Below the pieces are notes generated by a model. It did not search any database. It saw only the letters and a program-made list of their open reading frames with translations, and was not told the DNA's origin. A stretch of 35,000 bases of DNA. Origin: Symbiodinium natans (taxonomy: Eukaryota > Sar > Dinophyceae > Suessiales > Symbiodiniaceae). Both the position numbers and the translations under genes were made by a program. The stretch covers positions 240,001 through 275,000 of the forward strand of contig CAJNDS010000657.1 of assembly GCA_905221605.1 (NCBI GenBank). The letters are read 5' to 3'. Shown here piece by piece: positions 26,001 through 31,874 of this stretch (position 1 is the first letter of the stretch; every line of letters starts with the position of its first letter).

Positions 26001-27648
26001 CAGAACCCAAAAAGCAAAAAGGATCCCTAACACGGTTTAGGGTTTAGGGTTTAGGGTTTAGGGTTTAGGGTTTAGGGTTTAGGGTTTAGGGTTTAGGGAG
26101 ATTTGGGGAGCCTCCGCAGTGCTCCAGAAGCCGCTGTGGACGAGGAGCACTCCTCCCATTCTTCTTATTGGATAGGGGTTTAGGGTTTGGGGTTTAGGGT
26201 TTAGGGTTTTTGGGGTTTATGGTTTGGGGTGTTTGGTTTGGGATTTTGGGGTGTTTGGTTTGGGATTTTGGGGCTTTGTGGGTTTAGGTTGGGGTGGCAG
26301 GAGTTTGGGGTGTCGGGTTTGGGGTTTGGGGTTTGGGGTCTGGGGTTTAGGGTTTGGGGTTTTGGGGCTTTGGGGGTTTTGGGTTTAGGGCTGTCGGTTT
26401 AGAGTTTAGGGGATTGGGAGGGGGGGAGGTTTGGGACTTGGTGGGTTTAAGGGTTCAGAATCTCCAAAAACGTACATAGGTCATCGACCATCAACCCTGA
26501 ACCCTGAACCCTAAACACCCAACCCAAAACCCCTCAACCCCACACTCTACCGTTCGAGTTCAGTCTGCAAATTTCTTGGCCGCACCTTCCTCAGGCCTCT
26601 TTCAAAAGATTGACTTGCTTCAAGCAATCCGGGCCTAAACCCTGAAAGGTTTATCCTATACAGCCCGAAAACACCTAAACTCCTTCAACTCTTCAGCTTA
26701 AATAAAGTCTAAACCTAAACCCTAAACCCTAAACCCCTGACCCTAAACCCTAGACCCCTGAAACCCCAAACCCTAAAACCCTGAAACCCCAAAAGCCTCG
26801 CAAGCGGTCCTCGCCAGGTTGGCACCTCTACGCGACGCAAGGACAAATGACCTCATGTCAGACAGGGGTGGGGATGACTTGAGGGTTTGGGGTTTAGGGT
26901 TTAGGGCTTAGGGTTTCGAGTGTGGGGGTTTAGGGTGTAGGGTGTAGAGTGCAGGGCTTGGGGTTTTGAAAGGTTTTGGGTTTGCGCTGTATAGGGTTTA
27001 GGGTTTAGGGTTTTGGCTCTCTAGGGTCTAGGGTTGAGAATAGGTGAAGCAGGAGTTTGCACGGGCGCCAGAGCAGGAGTGCCACAACACCCTAAACCCT
27101 ACACCCTACACCCTACACCATAAACCCTAAACCCTAATTCTAAACCCCCACGCCTCCCCGCCCGCAATGAGGCAAGACGTGACAAAAGCTGAAGCCAAAC
27201 GAGCCTCGACCCCAAATCTACTATTTGCTTAAGAACCCCCCAAAATTCGAAAATATTCTTCCTTGTTAGGGCAATATAGGGATTATTTGTTGGGAGGGGT
27301 TCTTAAGCAAATAGCAGAAATCCGAATGCGCAAGATATAAATTTTTTTGGACACCTGCAGACACCTGACCCCCAACTCGATACCCAAACCCTAGAATCCT
27401 CAATGCATTCCGGGCTTTTTCCTCTGTATAGTTTAGGGGTTGGCCCTTAACACCCTGTGGAGAACTTTAGGGTTTAGGGCTTAGGGTTTAGGGTTTAGGG
27501 TTGAGCGTTCCTAGGAACCTCTTGAAACCAAAAGATCACAAGGACTCCGCGTGCCAGGCTGCTGTTCTCCGTCCAGTCGAGCACCGTCTCTGAGCCCCGG
27601 AAAACCACGAAGCAGCAGCAGCTCGAGGCGTCGCGCAGCACAGCCCAC
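19911..27648 (-). CDS. Class 3 lipase (alpha/beta-hydrolase), split gene, core exons
   Basis: Gene-level entry. Reading right to left, five microexons carry the class 3 lipase landmarks in their normal order: VVFRGSETVLDW (27540-27648), VHSGFW (26112-26152), LILCGGSKGGANALAAAL (24042-24119), VTFGAPNLVG (21582-21673), and DPVPAL..ISQYHKGIRL (19911-20006). These supply the oxyanion/strand region, the nucleophile serine, and the Asp and His of the triad. Class 3 lipases hydrolyse acyl esters of glycerolipids. Membrane or secretory placement cannot be judged, because the true N-terminus is unknown. Several intervening open segments could be additional exons. Introns are full of telomeric repeats. 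The family assignment is strong; the complete gene model is not established. Confidence 0.8.
20028..20165. repeat. Interstitial telomeric block, TTTAGGG, decaying rightward
   Basis: Nine units, then TTTCGGGG and related variants. Confidence 0.92.
20294..20348. repeat. Interstitial telomeric block, CCCTAAA
   Basis: Seven pure units. Confidence 0.95.
20345..20454 (-). CDS. Exon-like segment, probably lipase (AIEGLEFRTGAGSKG)
   Basis: The minus strand reads KESPAIEGLEFRTGAGSKGA then VSHL, and ends ACAGG|GTTTAG, where the donor is the first telomere unit. It lies between the VTFGAP and DPVP exons, where lipases have a variable loop. Confidence 0.5.
20514..20586 (-). CDS. Exon-like segment, probably lipase (AIIDTALAYDLLTP)
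   Basis: Acceptor TACCCAAG at 20587-20588, then SVAIIDTALAYDLLTPTYTS and AHAA without stop. High GC3, only one frame open; between the VTFGAP and DPVP exons. Confidence 0.58.
20605..20998. repeat. Decayed telomeric sequence
   Basis: Strongly diverged CCCTAAA-like words over about 300 bases, with better units at 20898-20960. Looks like an old block. Confidence 0.7.
21030..21110 (-). CDS. Exon-like segment, unknown
   Basis: Two minus frames open (ELRAVTWRGAFRGFRAK; ESCDLAGCISWLSG). Undecided. Confidence 0.28.
21241..21395. mobile_element. Family E repeat, inverted copy
   Basis: AAGCTTCCCCAAGGTTCCC and CCCCTAAGAACCTTATAA match, inverted or direct, the copies at 25788 and 5068. Confidence 0.55.
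21523..21580. repeat. Interstitial telomeric block, CCCTAAA
   Basis: Seven units with variants. Confidence 0.92.
21582..21673 (-). CDS. Lipase exon (VTFGAPNLVG)
   Basis: Acceptor CCCTAG at 21674-21675, then PEVTFGAPNLVGRGSAELAG, matching the class 3 lipase strand motif TFGSPRVG. It continues SAHGLRPRRQR to an apparent GA donor (AAAG|GATTAGG). The part after GRGSAEL is arginine-rich and may be beyond an earlier donor. Bracketed by CCCTAAA left and TTTAGGG right. Confidence 0.75.
21676..21831. repeat. Long TTTAGGG array
   Basis: About twenty-two units with TTTGGGG and TTTCGGG variants in the left half. Confidence 0.96.
22050..22105 (-). CDS. Exon-like segment, unknown (GKEGFAVQKFFSG)
   Basis: Acceptor CTTACCCGCAG at about 22106, then GKEGFAVQKFFSGPNTP (a second frame is also open). 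It would precede the VTFGAP lipase exon. Confidence 0.4.
22250..22309 (-). CDS. Exon-like segment, unknown (ACAIEVEGFGADP)
   Basis: After AATCCGAG the minus strand reads SGSACAIEVEGFGADP. A 98-codon frame in another phase (22247-22543) runs through a short CCCGCCTGGGA-type tandem repeat at 22395-22440 and looks like an artefact. Confidence 0.35.
22570..22605 (-). CDS. Exon-like microexon, unknown (ELVVATRLLLG)
   Basis: Acceptor TTCCCTGCAG, then ELVVATRLLLG up to telomeric repeat. Very short. Confidence 0.33.
22685..22730. repeat. Interstitial telomeric block, TTTAGGG
   Basis: Six units; further decayed units run to about 22850. Confidence 0.92.
23005..23036. repeat. 16-base perfect tandem duplication at a splice junction
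   Basis: CACACCAGAAGTCATG occurs twice head to tail. In gene sense each copy offers TCTG|GTGTG as a donor. Confidence 0.88.
23026..23073 (-). CDS. Exon-like segment, unknown (WSLCLATIGTLAMTSG)
   Basis: After GATTAGAG the minus strand reads WSLCLATIGTLAMTSG to donor GTGTGC inside the tandem duplication. Moderately hydrophobic. Confidence 0.42.
23098..23190. repeat. Interstitial telomeric block, TTTAGGG/TTTGGGG
   Basis: About twelve units with TTTGGGG at the left end. Confidence 0.92.
23209..23331 (-). CDS. Exon-like segment, unknown, 40 codons then stop
   Basis: Acceptor GGTGCCCAG at 23332-23333, then TRKLETLKMSFFLGNLAFGA, then QRSLRPVIEASGF and TAG. It probably splices before the stop, for example at GCTCTTTG|AGG-type sites. 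Lies inside the lipase span. Confidence 0.5.
   Translation of the reverse strand, partial: LGNPQTRKLETLKMSFFLGNLAFGAQRSLRPVIEASGFSR
23888..24000. repeat. CCCTAAA array passing into CCCTAAG array
   Basis: Seven CCCTAAA units, a short break, then eight CCCTAAG units: a homogenised variant block next to the lipase nucleophile exon. Confidence 0.95.
24042..24119 (-). CDS. Lipase exon with the nucleophile elbow (GGSKGGA)
   Basis: Acceptor CCGCCCAG at 24120-24121, exactly 26 codons, donor GT at 24040-24041. Reads DQLILCGGSKGGANALAAAL then QWPLDR. This is the G.S.G nucleophile elbow followed by its helix; the proposed catalytic serine codon is 24093-24095. Most class 3 lipases have GHSLGG, with GHSKGG in some. 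Here the position before Ser is Gly instead of His, which does not touch the catalytic residues. Confidence 0.82.
24136..24200. repeat. Interstitial telomeric block, TTTAGGG
   Basis: Seven units with TTTCGGG and TTTGGGG variants. Confidence 0.92.
24345..24575. repeat. Long CCCTAAA block with CCCTAAAA/CCTGAAA variants
   Basis: About thirty units over 230 bases with repeated variant motifs (AAACCCTAAAACC), suggesting duplication of multi-unit blocks. Confidence 0.95.
24576..24690 (-). CDS. Exon-like segment, unknown, 38 codons
   Basis: The minus strand reads MPLAVAVTVENSLCQWAAHD then RPTEESHLRLRG without stop, ending ATGG|GTTTAGGG (telomeric donor). Lies between the VHSGF and GGSKGG lipase exons. 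Confidence 0.38.
24696..24792. repeat. CCCTAAA array (about 13 units)
   Basis: Pure block. Confidence 0.97.
24830..24880 (-). CDS. Exon-like segment, probably lipase (FLWEAIMEALRNP)
   Basis: Acceptor TTTGGGAG at 24881-24882, then ADAPFLWEAIMEALRNP. It fits the helix (Y..V...V...L) that precedes the nucleophile strand in class 3 lipases. High GC3. Confidence 0.58.
24907..25070. repeat. G-tract then TTTCGGG/TTTAGGG block
   Basis: Two G-runs, four TTTCGGG units, then TTTAGGG units. Confidence 0.93.
25080..25140 (-). CDS. Exon-like segment, unknown (AKRGLGLILVVGDLLWLG)
   Basis: After CTCCTCAAAG the minus strand reads AKRGLGLILVVGDLLWLG, hydrophobic. Within the lipase span. Confidence 0.42.
25545..25680. 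repeat. TA/TATG microsatellite region
   Basis: Low-complexity AT stretch of TA, TACA and TATG repeats; a Tyr/Ile/His-rich plus-strand frame here is an artefact. Confidence 0.9.
25788..25940. mobile_element. Family E repeat copy
   Basis: GGTACCTAGGGACCCTTAGG and CTTAAGAACCCAATAAT ends match the copies at 5068 and 21241. Confidence 0.58.
26035..26098. repeat. TTTAGGG array (9 units)
   Basis: Pure block adjoining the VHSGF lipase exon. Confidence 0.96.
26112..26152 (-). CDS. Lipase microexon (VHSGFWST)
   Basis: Acceptor AATGGGAG at 26153-26154, then GVLLVHSGFWSTAE, with a possible GC donor at 26110-26111. VH.GF..A is the class 3 lipase motif between the FRG.DW strand and the nucleophile. About 41 bases long, so the exact ends are uncertain. 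Confidence 0.7.
26175..26460. repeat. Degenerate TTTGGGG/TTTAGGG block with 25-base duplication
   Basis: Mostly TTTGGGG-type units; GTTTGGTTTGGGATTTTGGG occurs twice in tandem at about 26230-26280. Confidence 0.88.
26547..26630 (-). CDS. Exon-like segment, unknown (LLEASQSFERGLRKVRP)
   Basis: Minus strand GLLEASQSFERGLRKVRPRN then LQTELER and TAG. Helical, charged; may be spliced before the stop. Confidence 0.42.
   Translation of the reverse strand, partial: GLLEASQSFERGLRKVRPRNLQTELER
26793..26860 (-). CDS. Exon-like segment, unknown (FVLASRRGANLARTAC)
   Basis: Minus strand MRSFVLASRRGANLARTACE then AF, between the FRGS and VHSGF lipase exons. CCCTAAA left, TTTAGGG right. Confidence 0.45.
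26883..27010. repeat. Degenerate TTTAGGG/GTGTAGGG block
   Basis: Imperfect units with TAGGGTG variants. Confidence 0.8.
27165..27217 (-). CDS. Exon-like segment downstream of family B copy 2
   Basis: With the segment at 27318-27354 and the element plus one target copy removed, the frame reads LAHSDLGSRLVWLQLLSRLA. All three minus frames happen to be open, so the frame is not certain. Confidence 0.4.
27218..27317. mobile_element. TIR element, family B copy 2
   Basis: 100 bases, ends CTACTATTTGCTTAAGAAC and GTTCTTAAGCAAATAGCAG, target duplication AAAT at 27214-27217 and 27318-27321. The interior is short and non-coding. Open minus-strand sequence on both sides. Confidence 0.9.
27318..27354 (-). 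CDS. Exon-like segment upstream of family B copy 2
   Basis: Acceptor GTCTGCAG at 27355-27356; open to the element. Confidence 0.38.
27540..27648 (-). CDS. Lipase exon (VVFRGSETVLDW)
   Basis: Acceptor AGCACCCAG at 27649-27650, donor GTGATC starting at 27539. Reads WAVLRDASSCCCFVVFRGSE then TVLDWTENSSLARGVL. Class 3 lipases have hydrophobic-FRGT-x-S-x-x-DW-x-x-N at this strand/oxyanion region; here FRGSETVLDWTEN fits exactly. High GC3. Confidence 0.83.
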
Positions 27649-28082
27649 CTGGGTGCTGCTTTGGAGTGTTTCGAGTTTAGGTTCTACGGTTTAGGGGTAC
27701 AGCTTTGGAGTTTGGAGTTTGGGGTTTAGGGTTTAGGGTTTAGGGGTACTGCTTTGGGGTTGAGGATGTCGGGTTCAGGGTTTAGGCTTGACGGGGGTTG
27801 GTGGCCCCACTAAAACTACCAACACCCACCACTTTATCCCGCTTTTCCCGGGGCAACCAATACAAAGCATCACACAATTGTCGTGCAAAGTGCCTCATGT
27901 TTGTTGCACATAGCTTGTATAGCCTGAACCTTTAATAAACCCTAGGCCCTAGGACCCCAGCAAGGGCTGAAGGCGCGTACGAGACATCTGCACACATCTC
28001 ACATCCTTATATTCCCTTAGGGAACCTCTAAAAAGGGTCCCCAAATCCAAGGTACAACCCCTTAGGGGTTTGGTTTTAGGGT

Positions 28083-28207
28083 TTCGGGTTTAGGTTTAAG
28101 GTTTAGGGTTTAGGGTTTAGGGTTTAGGGTTTAGGGTTTAGGGTTTAGGGTTTAGGGTTTAGGGTTTAGGGTTTAGGGTTTAGGGTTTAGGGTTTAGGGT
28201 TTAGGGT
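28083..28207. repeat. TTTAGGG array (about 17 units)
   Basis: Nearly pure block inside the inverted repeat. Confidence 0.97.
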
Positions 28208-28208
28208 C

Positions 28209-28292
28209 CAAGGCAGAGTCCCATGAAGGCGCGCAGCTGGAGGTTGATCCCGTGATGCTCTTCGGGCGTCTGGAGCTTGACGAGCTCCAAGC
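28209..28292 (-). CDS. Exon-like segment, unknown (LELVKLQTPEEHHGIN)
   Basis: Acceptor TCCCAGTCAG at 28293-28294, 27 codons reading LELVKLQTPEEHHGINLQLR then AFMGLCL, then an apparent GA donor merging into telomere repeat. Single open frame, high GC3. Upstream of the lipase core, so perhaps its N-terminal region. Confidence 0.62.
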
Positions 28293-28332
28293 CTGACTGG
28301 GAGGGCGGCTGCATTCGCTCTACTACTGGTGG

Positions 28333-28410
28333 TTTGGGGTTTAGGGTTTTAGGGTTTAGGGTTTGGGGTTTGGGGTTTGGGGTTTAGGGTTTAGGGTTTA
28401 GGTTTAGGGA
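28333..28410. repeat. TTTAGGG/TTTGGGG block
   Basis: Mixed units. Confidence 0.92.
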
Positions 28411-28435
28411 TTTCTAGAAAATAGAATTAGTGTTG

Positions 28436-28482
28436 GTACCATCTGTACGACGTGAGCACGACTTCCAGGAGGCGGAAAGTGT
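28436..28482 (-). CDS. Exon-like segment, unknown (TFRLLEVVLTSYRWYQ)
   Basis: Acceptor CCTTGAG at 28483-28484, then TFRLLEVVLTSYRWYQ. Amphipathic. Confidence 0.5.
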
Positions 28483-28489
28483 CTCAAGG

Positions 28490-28602
28490 CTAAATCCTAA
28501 ACCCTAAACCCTAAACCCTAAACCCTAAACCCTAAACCCTAAGCCCTAAACCTAAACCCTAAACCCTAAACCTTAAAACTAAGCCCGAAACCCGAAACCA
28601 AA
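28490..28602. repeat. Interstitial telomeric block, CCCTAAA
   Basis: About twelve units with variants at the right end. Confidence 0.94.
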
Positions 28603-28736
28603 ACCCCTAAGGTTGTACCTTGGATTTGGGAGCACTACACAGTCCACAAACAATGGTCTAGGACACCTCAGCGCCACCTAAACCCTAAACCCTGAACCCT
28701 GAACCCTGACCTGACTGCAAAATTCCAACGGCTGCC

Positions 28737-28790
28737 CTAAACCCTAAACCCTAAACCCTAAACCCTAAACCCTACACCCTAAACCCTAAC
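28737..28790. repeat. Interstitial telomeric block, CCCTAAA
   Basis: Seven units. Confidence 0.93.
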
Positions 28791-28827
28791 TCTCATAGGA
28801 AGGCTTCCGGGTTTCTTCAAGCCTGGC

Positions 28828-28879
28828 CTGGAACCGGCAAGGTGTCTGGTGATGGGTCGTAGATCCACTCGGCCAATGC
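28828..28879 (-). CDS. Exon-like segment, unknown (LAEWIYDPSPDTLPVP)
   Basis: Acceptor CATGCTTAG at 28880-28881, 17 codons reading ALAEWIYDPSPDTLPVP, GC donor at 28826-28827. A second, longer open frame overlaps (RVDLRPITRHLAGSRPGL). Confidence 0.55.
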
Positions 28880-28936
28880 CTAAGCATGCCCAGGGTGGCT
28901 TCTCTTTAGCAAGCTGCCGAACCCTACTGCCTAAGC

Positions 28937-29200
28937 ACCCTTGGGCTGGGGGGGGGGGGGGGTTGTTAGGGTTTAGGGTTTAGGGTTTAGGGTTTAGGGT
29001 TTAGGGCTTAGTGTTTAGGGTTTAGGGTTTAGGGTTTAGGGTTTAGGGGTTTAGTTGTTTAGGGTTTAGGGTTCAGGGTTTAGGGTTTACGGTTGAGGGT
29101 TTAGGGGTTTAGGGGTTTAGGGGTTTAGGGGTTTAGGGGTTTAGGGGTTTAGGGGTAGAGGGGTTTAGGGGTTTAGGGGTTTGGGGTTTAGGGTTTGCTA
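28937..29200. repeat. G-tract, TTTAGGG block and homogenised TTTAGGGG array
   Basis: A 16-G run, about fifteen TTTAGGG units, then some eleven 8-base TTTAGGGG units (29100-29185). Confidence 0.95.
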
Positions 29201-29372
29201 CTCCCAGATCTCTGGGGTGTAGTTCAAAGGCCACCTTTGAGTTGATCCATTAGGGTTTAGGGTACACAGAAGGGGCCGAACCTGATCAAACCGCACCTGG
29301 GTCGAGTTGAAAGGCGAAACCCGAAACCCCAAACCGGCCGCGACCTTGCCAGGGCCCTCCACACAGCCCCAA

Positions 29373-29481
29373 CTACTATTTGCTTAAGAACGACCCCCAA
29401 ATATAAACATAACGGTTTCTATATTGCCCTTACAGATACAATATTTGTTAGTTTTTGGGGGGGCTCTTAAGCAAGTAGTAG
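29373..29481. mobile_element. TIR element, family B copy 3
   Basis: 109 bases, ends CTACTATTTGCTTAAGAAC and CTCTTAAGCAAGTAGTAG, target duplication CCAA at 29369-29372 and 29482-29485. Exact removal keeps the minus-strand frame open across it (EFGCWGCVEG). The overlapping minus-strand frames at 29384-29796 read through this element and the family C element and are not whole genes. Confidence 0.9.
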
Positions 29482-29581
29482 CCAACACCCAAACTCCCCC
29501 AGGTGCGGGAAAACATCCCGAAGCGAGGCTCGAAGCAGCTTGAGTAGACCTAAACCATCCGCAACGGCTCCACAAACGCAC
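29482..29581 (-). CDS. Exon-like segment, unknown (LLKLLRASLRDVFPHL)
   Basis: Acceptor GGGTTCAAG at 29582-29583, then CVCGAVADGLGLLKLLRASL, then RDVFPHLGEFG up to family B copy 3. Protein-like amphipathic helix; unrecognised. Confidence 0.6.
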
Positions 29582-29601
29582 CTTGAACCCTCTTCTACTG
29601 T

Positions 29602-29734
29602 AGGGGCCTGGAAAAGTAGAACAGGGTTTTTTTGGGGGTGATTCTTGCATAAGTATAAAGGGACCATAATGGAACCATAAGGGAATACTATAAGAGTATT
29701 TATTCCGACTATGGCAGTATTTGTTCCGACCCCT
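29602..29734. mobile_element. TIR element, family C
   Basis: Ends TAGGGGCCTGGAAAAGTAGA and TTTGTTCCGACCCCT. Interior phrases AAAGGGACCATAATGGAACC and GGGAATACTATAAGAG are shared with 8807. Lies between two coding-like segments. Confidence 0.72.
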
Positions 29735-29764
29735 GTAGCACCCCAAAAGCCCAAACAAAAAAAA

Positions 29765-29850
29765 GACTTCCCTTCTTGGCCCTGGCCGCCGCGCATGCCA
29801 GGTCCATAGGCAGCTCGGCAGAGGGCATCAAGCTGGCCATCAGACCTTTT
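29765..29850 (-). CDS. Exon-like segment, unknown (MASLMPSAELPMDLAC)
   Basis: Two minus frames open: LMASLMPSAELPMDLACAAA and SDGQLDALCRAAYGPGM. It abuts TTTAGGG repeat on its right. Confidence 0.42.
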
Positions 29851-29935
29851 AGGGTTTAGGGTTTAGGGTTTAGGGTTTAGGGTTTAGGGTTTAGGGTTTA
29901 GGGTTTAGGGTTTAGGGTTTAGGGTTTAGGGTTCA
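29850..29935. repeat. TTTAGGG array (12 units)
   Basis: Pure block. Confidence 0.97.
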
Positions 29936-29999
29936 GGGCCTCTCGCGTGCACAAAACACCCTTGTGGCGTTCAGGGCTCTTTCAATTTACGGATCTCTG

Positions 30000-30099
30000 T
30001 TGGGATGTTCCCCCTTATACTAGTAAAGATTGTAATAGGGGGCGGGGGGGGTACTATAATCCCCATTCGGGACTGTTAGTATAAGGGCGAGCATCCCAA
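30000..30099. mobile_element. TIR element, family D copy 1
   Basis: Ends TTGGGATGTTCCCCCTTATA and the inverse TATAAGGGCGAGCATCCCAA. Interior with G-run and GACTGTTAGT. Copies at 32211 and 32498. Confidence 0.8.
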
Positions 30100-30154
30100 G
30101 ATTTCTGGTTTCGCGGCTTCAGGGATTTTTGGGGAATAACCGGAATCCCCATCT

Positions 30155-30260
30155 CTAGACCCAGGAGTAGCCCAGGAACAACAAAAGGGTACCCTCTCTC
30201 GGTTTGAAGGGAACCCCACCCCCAAAAAAAAAGGGTAAGAAGGCCTACTCCGGGTCCTGG
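30155..30260. mobile_element. TIR element, family A
   Basis: Ends CTAGACCCAGGAGTAG and CTACTCCGGGTCCTGG, core AAAGGGTACCC...GAAGGGAACC as at 14025. Possible 4-base target copies ATCT/AGCT differ by one base. Confidence 0.75.
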
Positions 30261-30531
30261 AGCTTGCCTCTTGCGGGTTTCTCTTTAGAGGCTCCACCTT
30301 CCGGTGTTTTTGTTGATCTTCAGGCCCAGGGTTCAAAGTTTTGGGTCGCGGGTCGACGGCTAAGGGGTCCTAAGCCCTAGCCCTAACCCTAAACAATAAA
30401 CCCTATATAAACCCTCAACCCTCAACCCTCAACCCTAAACCAAACGCACACCTAAACCCTAAGCCCTGAACCCTAAACCCCTAAGCCACACCCCAAAACC
30501 CCCAACCATGCTCGGCACCCAAACCGAGGGC

Positions 30532-30583
30532 CTCGAATCGTGGCCATCCGCTGGGTCAAGTCCCCGATCTTTCCCTTGATGAC
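30532..30583 (-). CDS. Exon, unknown (VIKGKIGDLTQRMATIR)
   Basis: Acceptor TCGGCCCAG at 30584-30585, 17 codons plus one base reading VIKGKIGDLTQRMATIR, GC donor at 30530-30531. Single clear frame, high GC3. Confidence 0.63.
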
Positions 30584-30599
30584 CTGGGCCGAGGAATTT

Positions 30600-30735
30600 G
30601 TAGATGATATCCTACAAGATCGTAGAATATGAGATAATATACATATTTAAATAAGAAAATAGAAAAATATAAATATGTGTATATACATATATAGATATAT
30701 GTGTAATATATCTGCATATGCCATATGTATAGGGT
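30600..30735. repeat. AT-rich low-complexity stretch
   Basis: TATA/AAATA repeats; no coding. Confidence 0.85.
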
Positions 30736-31013
30736 TTAGGGTACTGGCGTGAAGAAAAGCATCGGAAGGTTTAGGGTTTAGGGTTTGTAGGGTCAGGATT
30801 TGGGATGTTTATCCTTGCAGGAGCTGTCACTTATAGAGATGATGTTGAGGGGTACTTTTTGACTCCCAATTTTGGTCACTGTTGCTAAGCCCTGGCCCTG
30901 GTCTTCGAGCTCCCCCCACCCGCCCCCTCCCCCCTCCCCCAAACCACTGAAAGTACACATGACGATTATACTAGGATGGAATACTTTAGGGGATCTTAAG
31001 TGGAACGCAACCT

Positions 31014-31190
31014 GTGTTTGTGGCAGTTCCCAAAGAATCCTATGAGGGGGGCTGTGTCTGGAAGCAACACCCTCTGGAGCACTCCGGTGGACGTGCCGGT
31101 CTACTGTTGTCTAATCCCAAAGCCCTAGTTCTAGAGCCTGCACCACAATTCCATGCCTTGCCATGCCTGCAAGACGAAGGTCAGCCAAGT
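31014..31190 (+). CDS. Plus-strand open segment, unknown
   Basis: After GTTTGTGGCAG the plus strand reads PKESYEGGCVWKQHPLEHSG then LLLSNPKALVLEPAPQ and runs into CCCTAAA. It might be a plus-strand exon or chance; the minus strand is poorly open. Confidence 0.3.
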
Positions 31191-31204
31191 CCTAAACCCC
31201 AAAC

Positions 31205-31435
31205 CATCCCAAACCCTAAACCCTAAACCCTAAACCCTAAACCCTAAACCCCAAACCCCAAACCCCAAACCCCAAACCCCAAACCCCAAACCCCAAACCC
31301 CAAACCCCAAACCCCAAACCCCAAACCCCAAACCCCAACCCCAAACCCCCAACCCCAAACCCCAAACCCCAAACCCCAAACCCCAAACCCCAAACCCCAA
31401 ACCCCAAACCCCAAACCCCAAACCCAAACCATCCC
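31205..31435. repeat. CCCTAAA start, then homogenised CCCCAAA array (about 25 units)
   Basis: A long, almost uninterrupted array of the variant TTTGGGG/CCCCAAA. The Gly/Phe/Trp-rich frames it produces on the minus strand are not genes. Confidence 0.97.
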
Positions 31436-31439
31436 AAAC

Positions 31440-31515
31440 CCTGCCCCTGATCCCTACACCCCCAGTGTGCGGCGCCTCGCCGGCCAAACAAACTCCTGCT
31501 GCAGGTCCCAACCTG
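31440..31515 (-). CDS. Exon-like segment, unknown (DLQQEFVWPARRRTL)
   Basis: Acceptor AAGCTCAG, then WDLQQEFVWPARRRTLGV in one frame; others are partly open. Confidence 0.38.
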
Positions 31516-31689
31516 AGCTTGAGGGGACTCTGAAGGTTTAGGCTTTAGGGTTTAGGGTTTACGGTTTAGGGTTTAGGGTTTCATGGACACAGGATGAAAG
31601 GCCAGGCCCAACCCCACACGAACCTAGTGACACGAACGGAGGGGCGCACACCCCAAACCCCAGACCCCAGATCCCAGACCCCAGACCCA

Positions 31690-31792
31690 CCCCACCCACC
31701 AGACCCCTCAGACCCCTCAGACCCTCCAGACCCTCCAGACCCTCCAGACCCTCCAGACCCTCCAGACCCTCCAGACCCTCCAGACCCCAAAC
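31690..31792. repeat. 9-base minisatellite (CAGACCCTC)n
   Basis: About nine CAGACCCTC/CAGACCCCT units; it gives spurious Pro-Asp and Gly-Ser repeat frames. Confidence 0.95.
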
Positions 31793-31874
31793 GCCAAACC
31801 CCAAACCCAAACCCCAAACCCTAAACCCTAAACCCTAAACCCTACTCCCCAAACCCAAACCCCCAACCCTGAAC

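Larger units (their letters stand above)
28040..28630. repeat. Large inverted repeat enclosing exons and telomere arrays
   Basis: CCCAAATCCAAGGTACAACC at 28040-28059 and its inverse at 28609-28630. Each is continued inward by about 25 matching bases (AGGGG..TTTCGGGTTT and the inverse), then by TTTAGGG on the left and CCCTAAA on the right. The enclosed 500 bases hold two exon-like segments. Confidence 0.85.

Noticed and set aside
28046-28213. TCCAAGG on both sides of the TTTAGGG array as a target duplication
   Set aside because: Only seven bases, imperfect beyond that, and one copy belongs to the arm of a larger inverted repeat; chance cannot be excluded.
29384-29796. Two overlapping minus-strand frames of 109 and 124 codons as intact genes
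   Set aside because: They read through a family B and a family C element. Only the part at about 29482-29581 looks coding.
31230-31511. Long Gly/Phe/Trp/Val-rich minus-strand frames
   Set aside because: They are translations of the CCCCAAA array, open in all frames because the unit has no stop.
31559-31824. Pro-Asp or Gly-Ser repeat proteins on both strands
   Set aside because: Produced by the 9-base CAGACCCTC minisatellite and flanking repeats.
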